Assembly (NCBI GenBank): GCA_015075375.1
Contig: JABTUM010000004.1
Coordinates: forward strand, 496,001 to 560,000
From: Planctomycetota bacterium
GTDB lineage: Bacteria; Planctomycetota; SZUA-567; H5-PLA8
Length of the DNA: 64,000 bases
Reading direction: 5' to 3'
In this document: in pieces, positions 36,479 through 45,134 of the stretch
Position numbering within the stretch: the first letter of the stretch is position 1
How the letters are laid out: each line of letters starts with the position of its first letter
Notes under the pieces: model-generated
Seen by the model: the letters and a program-made list of their open reading frames with translations, nothing else
Database searches by the model: none
Told to the model about the DNA's origin: nothing
Translations under genes and position numbers: made by a program

Positions 36479-38038
36479 ATGGCCAAGCAGCAGCAACAGC
36501 CGCAGCAAAGCGGGAACGATGCGAAGGGCATCGCGACGCGCGCGGCCGACTACAGCCAATGGTACCTCGATATCGTCAAGCGCGCGGAGCTGGCCGAACA
36601 TTCCAGCGTGCGCGGGTGCATGGTGATCCGCCCGCAGGGTTACGCGATCTGGGAAAAGATGCAGCGCGAACTGGACGACCGCTTCAAGGCGACCGGGCAC
36701 GTGAACGCGTATTTCCCGCTCTTCATCCCGCTCAGCTTCCTGGCGCGCGAAGAGCAGCACGCTGCCGGCTTTGCCAAGGAATGCGCGGTGGTCACGCACC
36801 ACCGGCTGAAAACCATCGACGGGAAGGTGCAGGTCGATCCCGACTCCAAGCTCGAAGAGCCGCTCATTGTGCGGCCCACCAGCGAGACGATCATTTGGAA
36901 CCAGTACAAAGGCTGGATCCAGAGTTACCGCGATTTGCCGCTCCTGATCAACCAGTGGGCGAACGTTTGCCGCTGGGAGATGCGCACGCGTCTGTTCCTG
37001 CGCACGGCGGAATTTCTGTGGCAGGAAGGGCACACGGCGCACGCGAGCGAGCAGGAAGCGCGGGAAGAAACGCACCGCATGCTGGGCGTGTACGCCGACT
37101 TCGCCGAGAACGTGATGGCGATGCCCGTCGTACAAGGCGCGAAGAGCCCGGGCGAACGCTTCCCCGGCGCCGTCGAGAGCCTCTCCATCGAAGCGATGAT
37201 GCAGGACGGCAAGGCGCTGCAGGCCGGCACCAGCCACTACTTGGGCCAGAATTTCGCCAAGAGCGCGGAGGTCCAGTTCCTCAATAAAGAAGGAAAGCTG
37301 GAATATCCGTACGCGACGAGCTGGGGCGTGAGTACGCGGCTGATGGGCGCGCTGATCATGACGCACAGCGACGACACGGGGTTGATCTGCCCGCCGAAGC
37401 TGGCGCCGATCCACGCGGTGATCGTGCCGATTTTCCGCAAGGATGACGAGAAGGCCAAGGTTCTGCCGGCGTGCGAGGCGCTGCAGCAGGAACTGCGCCA
37501 GGCGGGATTGGCGGTGAAGCTCGACGACCGCGACCTGCATCCCGGCGCGAAGTATTACGAGTGGGAGATGAAGGGCGTGCCGGTGCGGATCGAGATCGGT
37601 CCGAAAGACCTGGAAAAGGACAGTGTCTGCCTTGTGCGGCGCTTCGTGATCGAGCAACCCGGCGAGAGCGAGGACGACCGGCGCAAGCGCAAGAAGAGCT
37701 TCATTCCGAGGGGCGAAGCGCTGGCGCAGATTCGAGGGCTGATGGACTCGATGCAGAAAGAACTCTTCCAGCGCGCGCTGGCTTTCCGGGAGAGCCGCAC
37801 GCGCGTTATCGACACGCTCGACCAATTCGAAGCCTTCTTCAAGGGCGACGGCGGGTTCGCCTGGGTGCATTGGGCGGGAAATGCCGAACAGGAAGAAGAG
37901 TTGGCGAAGCGCTTCGAGACGTCGATCCGCTGCATCCCGCTGGCGAGCCAGATTCCCGATGCCGCACGCGGCGCGGGTACGTGCATCCTTACGGGCCGGC
38001 CAAGCGCGCAGCGTGTGGTGATGGCGAAGTCGTATTGA
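36479..38038 (+). CDS. proS: Prolyl-tRNA synthetase, archaeal/eukaryotic type
   Basis: 519 aa from ATG 36479 (AGGAG 8 bases upstream); an upstream in-frame start at 36371 lacks one. Class II synthetase core: VRGCMVIRPQGYAIWEKMQ (motif 1 region), LIVRPTSETI, FLRTAEFLWQEGHTAH (motif 2), then TRLMGALIMTHSDDTGLICP (motif 3 region). The HGTP-type anticodon domain and a C-terminal extension ending in Tyr are the signature of the short type 3 ProRS found in archaea, eukaryotes and some bacteria, without the editing insertion of the E. coli type. It charges tRNA-Pro with proline. Confidence 0.95.
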   Translation: MAKQQQQPQQSGNDAKGIATRAADYSQWYLDIVKRAELAEHSSVRGCMVIRPQGYAIWEKMQRELDDRFKATGHVNAYFPLFIPLSFLAREEQHAAGFAKECAVVTHHRLKTIDGKVQVDPDSKLEEPLIVRPTSETIIWNQYKGWIQSYRDLPLLINQWANVCRWEMRTRLFLRTAEFLWQEGHTAHASEQEAREETHRMLGVYADFAENVMAMPVVQGAKSPGERFPGAVESLSIEAMMQDGKALQAGTSHYLGQNFAKSAEVQFLNKEGKLEYPYATSWGVSTRLMGALIMTHSDDTGLICPPKLAPIHAVIVPIFRKDDEKAKVLPACEALQQELRQAGLAVKLDDRDLHPGAKYYEWEMKGVPVRIEIGPKDLEKDSVCLVRRFVIEQPGESEDDRRKRKKSFIPRGEALAQIRGLMDSMQKELFQRALAFRESRTRVIDTLDQFEAFFKGDGGFAWVHWAGNAEQEEELAKRFETSIRCIPLASQIPDAARGAGTCILTGRPSAQRVVMAKSY

Positions 38039-38194
38039 ACGAGTTTCGATTCTTGAAATCATCTTGGCGGCCTTCGTGCCGCCCTATGGACAATCTTGGC
38101 AGGGCGCTTTAGCCTCATGCGTCATCGGCAAACCTACATCACGGTGTAAAGTACACGCGGTTGTACGGCAATTTCTTGAAAGCGAGGACAGACT

Positions 38195-39151
38195 ATGCAC
38201 TCTTCGGAGAACGTCTACCGCCACTCGGGCATCATGGGCGCGGGGCCAGCGGCCATGCTCGTTGCGGGCATGGCGACCGCAGCAGTGCTGGGCATCGTGT
38301 ACGGATTCCTAAACGTCTGGAATCCACTCCTGTACGTGCAATTCTTTGCCACATGGGGGTACGCCTTGGCGCTGGGCTGGATGGTAGGGCGCGCGGGCAT
38401 CGCATCGAAGTGCCGTTCGCCCCTCATGGCCGCCGTATCAGGAACAGTCGTGGGCGTGGCCGGGCTGTACGTGGCCTGGGCCTCGTTCATGTTCGCGTTG
38501 GTCCAAAAGTTCGGCAGTCCAGGGGCCGGATTCAGCTTGCTCAGTTGCCTCATGTCTCCGCTGGGTGTTCTGAGCTTCGTTCCCACACTCGCCGGAGCGG
38601 GCTGGTTCAACCTGTTCGGATGGACGCCGACAGGGGTGGCCCTGTACGCCTTTTGGCTGGTCGAAGCCGGCATGATCGTGGGTGGTTCAGTGATGTACGC
38701 GAAGGCGGAGCTGGACAAACGTGTGTTCTGCGAATCGTGCAACGGCTGGTGCGAAGTCAAGCCGGACGTGGCGCGGGCCGAGTTACAGATTCTGCCCAAA
38801 CTTCAACAGGCGCTTGGCGAGGGCGATCTGGCCGCGCTGGTGGACGTTCCGCCGCCGGCGGCCGGCGATCGGTCGTATTTGCGGGTCGATCAGCACCTGT
38901 GTCCGGCCTGCGGCAATATGGGCACGTATAAAGTGGTCAGGTACGAGCTGGAATTGAACAAGGACGGCAAGGAAGAGACGAAGGAAACCGATTTCACGCC
39001 GCACGTGCTGCTGACGGCGAGCAATATCGTGCATTTGGGCGAACTGGTGGCGCGCGGCAAGATCCAGAAAATTCGGCGTCCGGCGAAGGACGCGCCAAGG
39101 TCGAGCGCGGCGGAAAGCGATGCTGCGACAGAGCCGCCGCAGGAGAGCTAA
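38195..39151 (+). CDS. Membrane protein with cytoplasmic zinc-ribbon tail
   Basis: 318 aa, no named family. Residues 15-170 contain four or five hydrophobic helices (for example AAMLVAGMATAAVLGIVYG; LMAAVSGTVVGVAGLYVAW). After residue 175 a soluble domain has two Cys pairs, CESCNGWC and CPACGNMG, separated by about 56 residues of helix, together a probable zinc ribbon. The C-terminus is polar and low in complexity. It may be a membrane-bound adaptor. It follows proS after 156 bases; the gap has a short GGCGGC/GCCGCC hairpin near 38070 but no T run. Confidence 0.7.
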   Translation: MHSSENVYRHSGIMGAGPAAMLVAGMATAAVLGIVYGFLNVWNPLLYVQFFATWGYALALGWMVGRAGIASKCRSPLMAAVSGTVVGVAGLYVAWASFMFALVQKFGSPGAGFSLLSCLMSPLGVLSFVPTLAGAGWFNLFGWTPTGVALYAFWLVEAGMIVGGSVMYAKAELDKRVFCESCNGWCEVKPDVARAELQILPKLQQALGEGDLAALVDVPPPAAGDRSYLRVDQHLCPACGNMGTYKVVRYELELNKDGKEETKETDFTPHVLLTASNIVHLGELVARGKIQKIRRPAKDAPRSSAAESDAATEPPQES

Positions 39152-39169
39152 TCCTCCTGTCACGCACCG

Positions 39170-40687
39170 TCAGCGTTCGGCGGGTGAAACTTCGTTCAAG
39201 CAGCGCAAGAAGAGCGCCGTGCGCCCGACGCGTCCCCAGCCTTGATCCCACTCGCCGCCGCCCGACCAACCGCCGTCCTCGTCTTGGCTGTCTACGATCA
39301 TGCGCGCAATATCGTTGCGCAACTTTTCGGCATCACTCGCGCGGGCTGGGTTTTCCTTGAGGATTACCCTCAACATACAGAGCGCTGGCAATGCCTCCCA
39401 GGAGTTTAGTGGAACTTCCATCTGTGGCGCTTCCTTGAGCATCCCATTTAAAATCTCTTCTTCCAAATCGGCCTTTGCTTGCCGGCAATTAAACATGCTA
39501 CAGCACGTCGAAACTCCCCATTCGTGTTGCCCGTAGCAGGTCCAAAGCAAGATCAACGTCGAGGTATTGGCACCCGCCCTTACCGCTCTCCATCTAGGCT
39601 TGGTCAAGTCCATGATCATGCGACCTCTTCGGTCAAAATTTTCGGAATGCAAGACTCGATTCGTCCAGCCATCGTCGAGCATAAACGCCATTAGTGCAGA
39701 GGTTCGCAGGTCGGGATAGGTATCGAAAGCCTGGCGTGACCAGCCGCTTGGCTCGTGATCGGTGGGAAATGCATGGCCAAAGCACGCGTATTCACAGGTG
39801 GTGTTAGCCAGACTTCCAACTTTTTCGGATTTTCCGGACCATCTGTTGGCCATGGCAAATGCCAACGCCGCGAACGCATGTACACCTCCTTGGCCCCAAG
39901 GAGTTGGGCCGCCATCCATGGCCGCGATGGAGCCATCGGGTTTCTGCCAACGCGCCAGCCAATCCACAGCGCTTAGCATGCGTTGTCGAAAATCCGGGTC
40001 AGGTTGAAGCCGGGAGTTTGCTTCGACTGCCGCCGCGAGTGCAAGCGCCGTGACGATCACGTCGGCATCAAAGCCCGAGCCCTCAACTCGCGCATCCCAA
40101 TGACCGTCAATTTCCTGGTGTTCGAGCAACCAAGCCAACGCGGCTTGCCGAGCGCATTGAATGGCCGATCCGCCAGCAGCATCTTCAATCGGGTTTCCCG
40201 ATCCATGGGCGCGAGATCGAGTATGAGCGAAAGACACGTCTCTCCAATTGGTCGCAAAGTTTCCCGCCCCGCCACCACCTGGACCCAAGGCCGGATTAGT
40301 GCCATAGCCTTCAAGAGGGACATCCGAAATCGCATCTGATGCGTACGCGAAATCGATACGCGGAATAGGTTGCTTGCTTTCTCGTATTTTGACCTCGGGA
40401 GATTCGTCAGGTAACAGAACGACGATTACTGCTTCTTCGCGATGAATCGCTTGAAGCGACCAATTCGTTTCGACTTCTACGCTTCCGACGCGCTCTTCGA
40501 GCTTCTCACCGTAGGCGCGCGCTGGAATGGGTCGGCGCAGCGCGTTGGATGCCCCGAGATACCACAGACCAGCCGCCAACAGTCCACCGACGAACAGGGC
40601 ATGTACGCTCAATGAAGTGACCCAAGCCGTCCCCTGGGGATGCTGGGTCCAAAATCTCGCGCGGTTCGGTCCTTTCATTTCAGCCAC
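39170..40687 (-). CDS. Membrane-anchored prenyltransferase/squalene-oxidase-type toroid protein
   Basis: About 505 aa. One hydrophobic helix (VHALFVGGLLAAGLWYLG, about 28-45) anchors it, then a Gly-rich linker. From about 170 to the end it has the alpha/alpha-toroid repeats of the terpenoid-cyclase-like fold (AALAWLLEHQEIDGHWDARV; VDWLARWQKPDGSIA; QDEDGGWSGGGEWDQGW). The DxDD catalytic motif of squalene cyclases is not visible, so it is probably not a cyclase; such proteins are frequent and uncharacterised in planctomycetes. Start: GTG at 40687 has GAGGAG 7 bases upstream, with GTG 40693 and ATG 40678 also in frame. Confidence 0.75.
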   Translation of the reverse strand: MAEMKGPNRARFWTQHPQGTAWVTSLSVHALFVGGLLAAGLWYLGASNALRRPIPARAYGEKLEERVGSVEVETNWSLQAIHREEAVIVVLLPDESPEVKIRESKQPIPRIDFAYASDAISDVPLEGYGTNPALGPGGGGAGNFATNWRDVSFAHTRSRAHGSGNPIEDAAGGSAIQCARQAALAWLLEHQEIDGHWDARVEGSGFDADVIVTALALAAAVEANSRLQPDPDFRQRMLSAVDWLARWQKPDGSIAAMDGGPTPWGQGGVHAFAALAFAMANRWSGKSEKVGSLANTTCEYACFGHAFPTDHEPSGWSRQAFDTYPDLRTSALMAFMLDDGWTNRVLHSENFDRRGRMIMDLTKPRWRAVRAGANTSTLILLWTCYGQHEWGVSTCCSMFNCRQAKADLEEEILNGMLKEAPQMEVPLNSWEALPALCMLRVILKENPARASDAEKLRNDIARMIVDSQDEDGGWSGGGEWDQGWGRVGRTALFLRCLNEVSPAER

Positions 40688-40789
40688 GAACACGCTCCTC
40701 GGGCACCCGGCATTAACTAGCTGGTTCGCGCGCCAACCTTTCGGCTAAACGCGGGGGTGGTGGCGGGGTTCACGAGGTGCGGCTGGTTT

Positions 40790-42508
40790 TTACGGCTGCA
40801 CACGTTCAAACATAAGGTAATCCGGGCCCGGCGGGTGGGGATCTGCGGCGACGGGGTGCCAGCCGGGAAGGTCGAAGTTGGGCCACCCGTTGGCTTCGCG
40901 CCGGAAATAGGGGCGCAGGAGCGGCTCGCGCTCGCGCCAGGAATGCAGCTCGATCAACAAATAGCGCGCGCCGCGTTCGCGGGCAAACCCTTCGAACTCG
41001 CTCCAGGTCTCGTAGGGCGGCACGAGGTGGATCGCATACGGCTGCGGCAGCAGCCAGAGCAGATCGTAATGCGGGCGCATGTAGCTGGTCACGAGCGTGA
41101 CGCGCCGGCGGTGAACGGGATTCTCGAGCAGCCAGTCGCGCAGGTACGCAAATTTGGGCGGTGCTTCGAGCGGCTCCCAGGGCGACCGTACGCCTGTGCC
41201 GCGCACGCCCCGCGCGAGCAGTGCCGTGGCGGCGAGCGCCAGGACGAACGCGAGCGCGAAGCGCAGTTTATGGCGTTCGCGCCGAAGCAGGGCCGCACGC
41301 GTGCGCCGTAAACCGAAGGCCGCGCCTTGCACCGCGTACCACGCCAGCAGCGGCGTCAGCACCGCGGTGAAGCGCAGAATCGAGGTGAACTTCGCCCACC
41401 ACGCGAAAAGAATCACGACCAGCAGCACGAAGAACAAAGCGAATAGCTTGCGGAAGCGCCGGCGGTCGGTAAGCAGCCCCACGCCGGCGAGCACAAGCAC
41501 GAGTGGCGCCAGAAGCGCCCACGGCGCGGAGGATCCGCCGAAGAGGCTCAGCAAAGTGCCGGCCTGCAAGGCCAGCCCGTCGCCCAAGCGCGCGAAGATT
41601 TCGCCGACGCCTTGCTCTTCGATGAAACGCAACGGTCCGGCGGAACCGTCGTCGAGCAGCCGCGCGTCGTAGTAGGGCAGCCAGAAAAACTGCGCGTTGC
41701 GGTTATGCAGCGGGCTGCCGTAACGCAGCGTGTTGTTGATCAGGACCGGCCAGGCCAGCACGAGCGCGCCAAGGACAAAGAGTCCGAGCGCGCGGAGGCG
41801 TTCGCGCCAAACGGCCGCCGGAGGTTCTGGGGTTTTGCGCCAGCGCTGCCACGCGCGATCGGCGATCCACGCCAGGACCCATGCGGCAAGCAGAACGGTG
41901 ATCGTGGCTTTGAACAGGTACGCGGCGCCAACGGCGAGCCCGGCCCAGAACGCGTGCGTCCGCGGCCGCCACGCCCCGGATAAGAGCAGCCACGCGACGA
42001 AGGTGAGCGCGTAGATCAACGGTTCGGCGGCGATCTTGGCTGCGAGGTGGGTCCACGGCATGCAGGCCGCGCAGAGTGTCGCGGCGGCGAGGCCCGCGCG
42101 CGGCGAGGCTGCTCGCGCCGCGCCGAAATAGACCAGCCCTACCGCCAGCGCCGCAAGCACCGCCTGTAAGGCGCGGAACGGATGCACGGCGTTCAGGCTG
42201 CGCTCGGCAATGAAACTCCCCAGCAGCGGCAAGCCCGGCGTGCGGTTGTCGAAGGGATACGCTCCGCGGAAGCAATTCGAAAGGAAGCCGATCAGCCCGC
42301 CTTCTTCGGCGATGGAGCAGCTTTCGTGGAGGAAATTGCACTCGTCGCTGGCCGGGAGTTCGCCAAAGGCGTTCGAATAGGCGTTGAGCGCGAGTGCCAC
42401 GGCCAGCGCGCCCGCTAACGCGGCGCAGAGCGCATGCAGCCCGCGCCGCGCTCGGCGGAACCGGGCCAGGGATGTCGAAACGGGTAGGCCGGTCGAATCG
42501 TGAGCCAT
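40790..42508 (-). CDS. GT-C type membrane glycosyltransferase (ArnT/PMT-like)
   Basis: 572 aa with about ten to twelve transmembrane helices. After the first helix (HALCAALAGALAVALALNAY) an acidic loop ASDECNFLH could hold the metal/catalytic acid of GT-C enzymes, and RTPGLPLLGSF resembles the conserved segment of the PMT_2/GT39 group. The C-terminal 130 residues are soluble. These enzymes transfer sugars from polyprenyl-phosphate donors on the outer face of the membrane; acceptor and donor are unknown. It lies 96 bases from the toroid gene on the same strand. Confidence 0.75.
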   Translation of the reverse strand: MAHDSTGLPVSTSLARFRRARRGLHALCAALAGALAVALALNAYSNAFGELPASDECNFLHESCSIAEEGGLIGFLSNCFRGAYPFDNRTPGLPLLGSFIAERSLNAVHPFRALQAVLAALAVGLVYFGAARAASPRAGLAAATLCAACMPWTHLAAKIAAEPLIYALTFVAWLLLSGAWRPRTHAFWAGLAVGAAYLFKATITVLLAAWVLAWIADRAWQRWRKTPEPPAAVWRERLRALGLFVLGALVLAWPVLINNTLRYGSPLHNRNAQFFWLPYYDARLLDDGSAGPLRFIEEQGVGEIFARLGDGLALQAGTLLSLFGGSSAPWALLAPLVLVLAGVGLLTDRRRFRKLFALFFVLLVVILFAWWAKFTSILRFTAVLTPLLAWYAVQGAAFGLRRTRAALLRRERHKLRFALAFVLALAATALLARGVRGTGVRSPWEPLEAPPKFAYLRDWLLENPVHRRRVTLVTSYMRPHYDLLWLLPQPYAIHLVPPYETWSEFEGFARERGARYLLIELHSWREREPLLRPYFRREANGWPNFDLPGWHPVAADPHPPGPDYLMFERVQP

Positions 42509-42749
42509 GCGCGCCGAAGGTTCAAGCGGCGCGAACCCGAACGCCGCGCCGTGCGCAGCAGCCTACCATCTTTTCAAGGCGAGTCGGCGGGACAATTCGC
42601 GCCCCGCGAAACGATTTACCCTGCCGTGACCGCCCCGGCCGGGACCGGCAATAGCTCAATCACGAAGCGCATGGCAATCTCCGGCATCCTTCCGATAGAG
42701 TTGAGACAACGGTCGCCATGCGCCGCTTGCTACCCGAACAGGATTCGCG

Positions 42750-43100
42750 ATGCGCTTTCCCGATGAGGCTCCGGTGACGCCGGCCAAGAAAGTGGGCCTC
42801 CGCGCGCAGCTTATCCGGCTGGGTGTGGACCTCAACGCGGTGGATGAGCGCTTCGTCAAGGCGAGCGGACCGGGCGGACAGAAGGTGAACAAGACCGAGA
42901 GTGGCGTACAGCTTCGTTACGCGCCGCTGGAGCTGACGGTGAAATGGACCCGCGAGCGCAGCCGCGCGCTGAACCGCTTTCTGGCGCTGCGGGAACTGGC
43001 CGAAGAGATCGAGTTGCGCATATCGCCCGGAACAAGCACGCGCCTGAAGGAACAATCGCGCGTGCGGAAGCAGAAAGACCGGAGGCGCAGGCGCGGATAA
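42750..43100 (+). CDS. Mini release factor-like protein with GGQ motif
   Basis: 116 aa, containing only the peptidyl-hydrolase domain of class I release factors. GGQ is at residues 42-44 in ASGPGGQKVNKTESGVQ. A basic tail follows (LKEQSRVRKQKDRRRRRG), as in ribosome rescue factors of the ArfB/YaeJ type that place it in the mRNA channel of stalled ribosomes. It lacks the codon-recognition domain, so it should hydrolyse peptidyl-tRNA without a stop codon. Whether it is ArfB or another family member is not decided. It is convergent with the acp gene, 12 bases apart. Confidence 0.85.
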   Translation: MRFPDEAPVTPAKKVGLRAQLIRLGVDLNAVDERFVKASGPGGQKVNKTESGVQLRYAPLELTVKWTRERSRALNRFLALRELAEEIELRISPGTSTRLKEQSRVRKQKDRRRRRG

Positions 43101-43112
43101 CGCGCCTTCTGC

Positions 43113-43343
43113 TTACCCCAACTTTCCGGCGTACTTCAGCAGATCGCCCACCGTATTCAACGCGGCGGCGTCTTCGTCGCTGATCTCCACCTTCAGCGCG
43201 TCTTCGAGATCGGCGAGCAACTGCAAACCCTTGGGCGAATCGATGCCCAGATCGGCAACCAATTCGTGCTCGGGTTTCAGCTCGGTTTTCGGCTTCCCGC
43301 AGACCTTACTCAGCACATCCAGCACGGTGTCCTGCTTGCTCAT
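43113..43343 (-). CDS. Acyl carrier protein
   Basis: 76 aa, four-helix ACP fold, acidic. The phosphopantetheine attachment serine is S36 in LGIDSPKGLQLL, where DSP replaces the common DSL. It is the last gene of a same-strand trio, starting 49 bases after the fatty acyl-AMP ligase, so it is presumably the specific acceptor for that ligase and not the ACP of primary fatty-acid synthesis (no fab genes are near). Its loaded acyl chain would then be a substrate for the diiron oxygenase encoded first in the operon. Confidence 0.9.
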   Translation of the reverse strand: MSKQDTVLDVLSKVCGKPKTELKPEHELVADLGIDSPKGLQLLADLEDALKVEISDEDAAALNTVGDLLKYAGKLG

Positions 43344-43392
43344 CTGTCGAATCCTCGGTTGACCTTCGTGGTTCGCTTCAAATGCCGGACCT

Positions 43393-45120
43393 TCACAGTC
43401 GTTCCAGTTCGCCGTCTATGTAGCGTCGGCGCAATTCGCGGCGCTGCACTTTCCCGCTGGTGGTGCGTGGCACTTTGCCGCGCTTGACGAAGACCACGTC
43501 GGACAGCGGCAGGCCGATCTGCCGGCCGATGCGCTGGCGGATCTCTCGCTCCAGGTCGGCCAAAGCCTCGCCTTCGCGTTCGGAGACTTCCATCACCAGC
43601 ACGGCCTGCTCACCTTCGGCATCCTTGGCAACGCTGAAGGCGCCGCAGCGTTCGGCACCCCCGCCGTCGCCGCCGCCGCAGGCTTCGGCGATCCATTCCA
43701 ATTCGTGCGGCATCACGTTATGCCCGTGGACGATCAGGAGATCCTTGGTCCGGCCGGTGAGGTAGAGTTCGCCGTCATGCAGGAAACCCAAGTCCCCGGT
43801 GACAAGCCAGCCGTTCTGAAGTCCTTCGCGCGTCCCTTCGGTATCGTTGTAGTAGCCGGCGAAGACGCCCGGCCCTTTTACGCGCACTTGTCCGATGCTC
43901 CCTGCGGGCAGCGCCGAACCGTCTGGCGCGGCTATTACGACTTCGGTATCGGTGACCGGGCGTCCGTTACAGACCACTTCGTTCAAGCCCAAACCGGAAT
44001 CGGCGCCCTTAGGCATGGGACGCGTACGCACGCCGCGGCACAGAACATCGAAGGTGACGGCGAGCGTCGCTTCGGCCAGGCCGTAGCAGGGGCGGAACGT
44101 CTCGGGGCGGAAGCCCGCCGCCGCAAACTTCTCGGAGAATGCGGCGCAAGTTTCGGGGCGAACCATCTCGGCGCCGGTCATGGCCCCGTACCAGTTGCCT
44201 AAATTGACGCCCTTGAGATGCTCGGGGTCGACGCGCTGCACGCAAAGCTGGTAGGCGAAATTCGGAGCGGGCGCGAGCGTGCGCCCGTTGAGCCCAAGTT
44301 GCTGGAGCCAAAGTTGCGGACGCATCAGGAACGTGGTGTCGGGTCGCATGAGCGCCAGATCGATGCCGTGCACGATCGCAAAAAGGAGGCATCCGACCAG
44401 CCCCATATCGTGATTCAGCGGAAGCCAGGAGACGATGCCGTCGACCAGATCGTGGAGCAGATGGCCGCTGGGCGCGCGCACGGATTCGGCGATGGCGCGC
44501 GGGTTATGCACGCCGGCGCGGTGCGGAATCATCACGGCGCGCGGGATGCCCGTGCTGCCGCTGGTAAGCTGCAAGAATGCGAGCTCTTCGGGTTCGGGGT
44601 CGGCGATCCGCACGCCGCTCGCCGGCGTGGTTTTGGCAAAAGCTTCGGGCCCCAAGGCAAGTCGCCGAGCGCGCGACATTCCCGCCGCTTCGACTTCCTG
44701 AACCAGGCTCTCGTCGCATAGCATGCGCGCGGCGCCCAAGCGCTCGACGATCCCTTCGAGTTTACGCAGATGGGCTTCTTGCGAACCCATCGCGCCGCCG
44801 GGCGCAACGCAGACCGGCCGCGCGCCCAGGAGCACCGCGCCCCACCACGCTTCGAGCAGGTTCCAGGTGGTCGGGAGGCAGACGACGACACGGTCGCCGG
44901 GGCGCACACCCAGCGCGGCCCAGCGTCCGGCGGCTTCACGTGCGCTGGCCAGCACCTGCGGGTACGCACGGAACTCGCTCTCGCGACCGCGGCGGTCGAA
45001 GACGCGGATGCCTCGCGTGGGCGCGGTGCGCGCGGCATGCGCGAGCACTTCGGGCAAGGTCTGTGGCGTATCCAGCATGTTGGGCATGGTATCCGGCGCG
45101 CGCGTTTCCAGCGAATGCAC
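43393..45120 (-). CDS. Fatty acyl-AMP ligase (FAAL-type adenylating enzyme)
   Basis: About 575 aa (GTG 45120; ATG at 45087 or 45078 also possible). ANL superfamily motifs are all present: P-loop LQLTSGSTGIPRAVM, WLPLNHDMGLVG, the APNFAYQLC segment characteristic of FAAL enzymes, CYGLAEATLAV and TGDLGFLHDGELYLTGR. The C-terminal lysine is in RTTSGKVQRRELR. FAALs activate free fatty acids to acyl-adenylates and pass them to an ACP, not to CoA. The ACP gene directly downstream fits that use. It starts 14 bases after the diiron oxygenase stop. Confidence 0.92.
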   Translation of the reverse strand: MHSLETRAPDTMPNMLDTPQTLPEVLAHAARTAPTRGIRVFDRRGRESEFRAYPQVLASAREAAGRWAALGVRPGDRVVVCLPTTWNLLEAWWGAVLLGARPVCVAPGGAMGSQEAHLRKLEGIVERLGAARMLCDESLVQEVEAAGMSRARRLALGPEAFAKTTPASGVRIADPEPEELAFLQLTSGSTGIPRAVMIPHRAGVHNPRAIAESVRAPSGHLLHDLVDGIVSWLPLNHDMGLVGCLLFAIVHGIDLALMRPDTTFLMRPQLWLQQLGLNGRTLAPAPNFAYQLCVQRVDPEHLKGVNLGNWYGAMTGAEMVRPETCAAFSEKFAAAGFRPETFRPCYGLAEATLAVTFDVLCRGVRTRPMPKGADSGLGLNEVVCNGRPVTDTEVVIAAPDGSALPAGSIGQVRVKGPGVFAGYYNDTEGTREGLQNGWLVTGDLGFLHDGELYLTGRTKDLLIVHGHNVMPHELEWIAEACGGGDGGGAERCGAFSVAKDAEGEQAVLVMEVSEREGEALADLEREIRQRIGRQIGLPLSDVVFVKRGKVPRTTSGKVQRRELRRRYIDGELERL

Positions 45121-45134
45121 GCGCCCGCGAACGG

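Noticed and set aside
39170..40687. Squalene-hopene cyclase
   Set aside because: The repeats of the fold are there, but the protein is shorter, carries an N-terminal anchor and lacks a visible DxDD motif.
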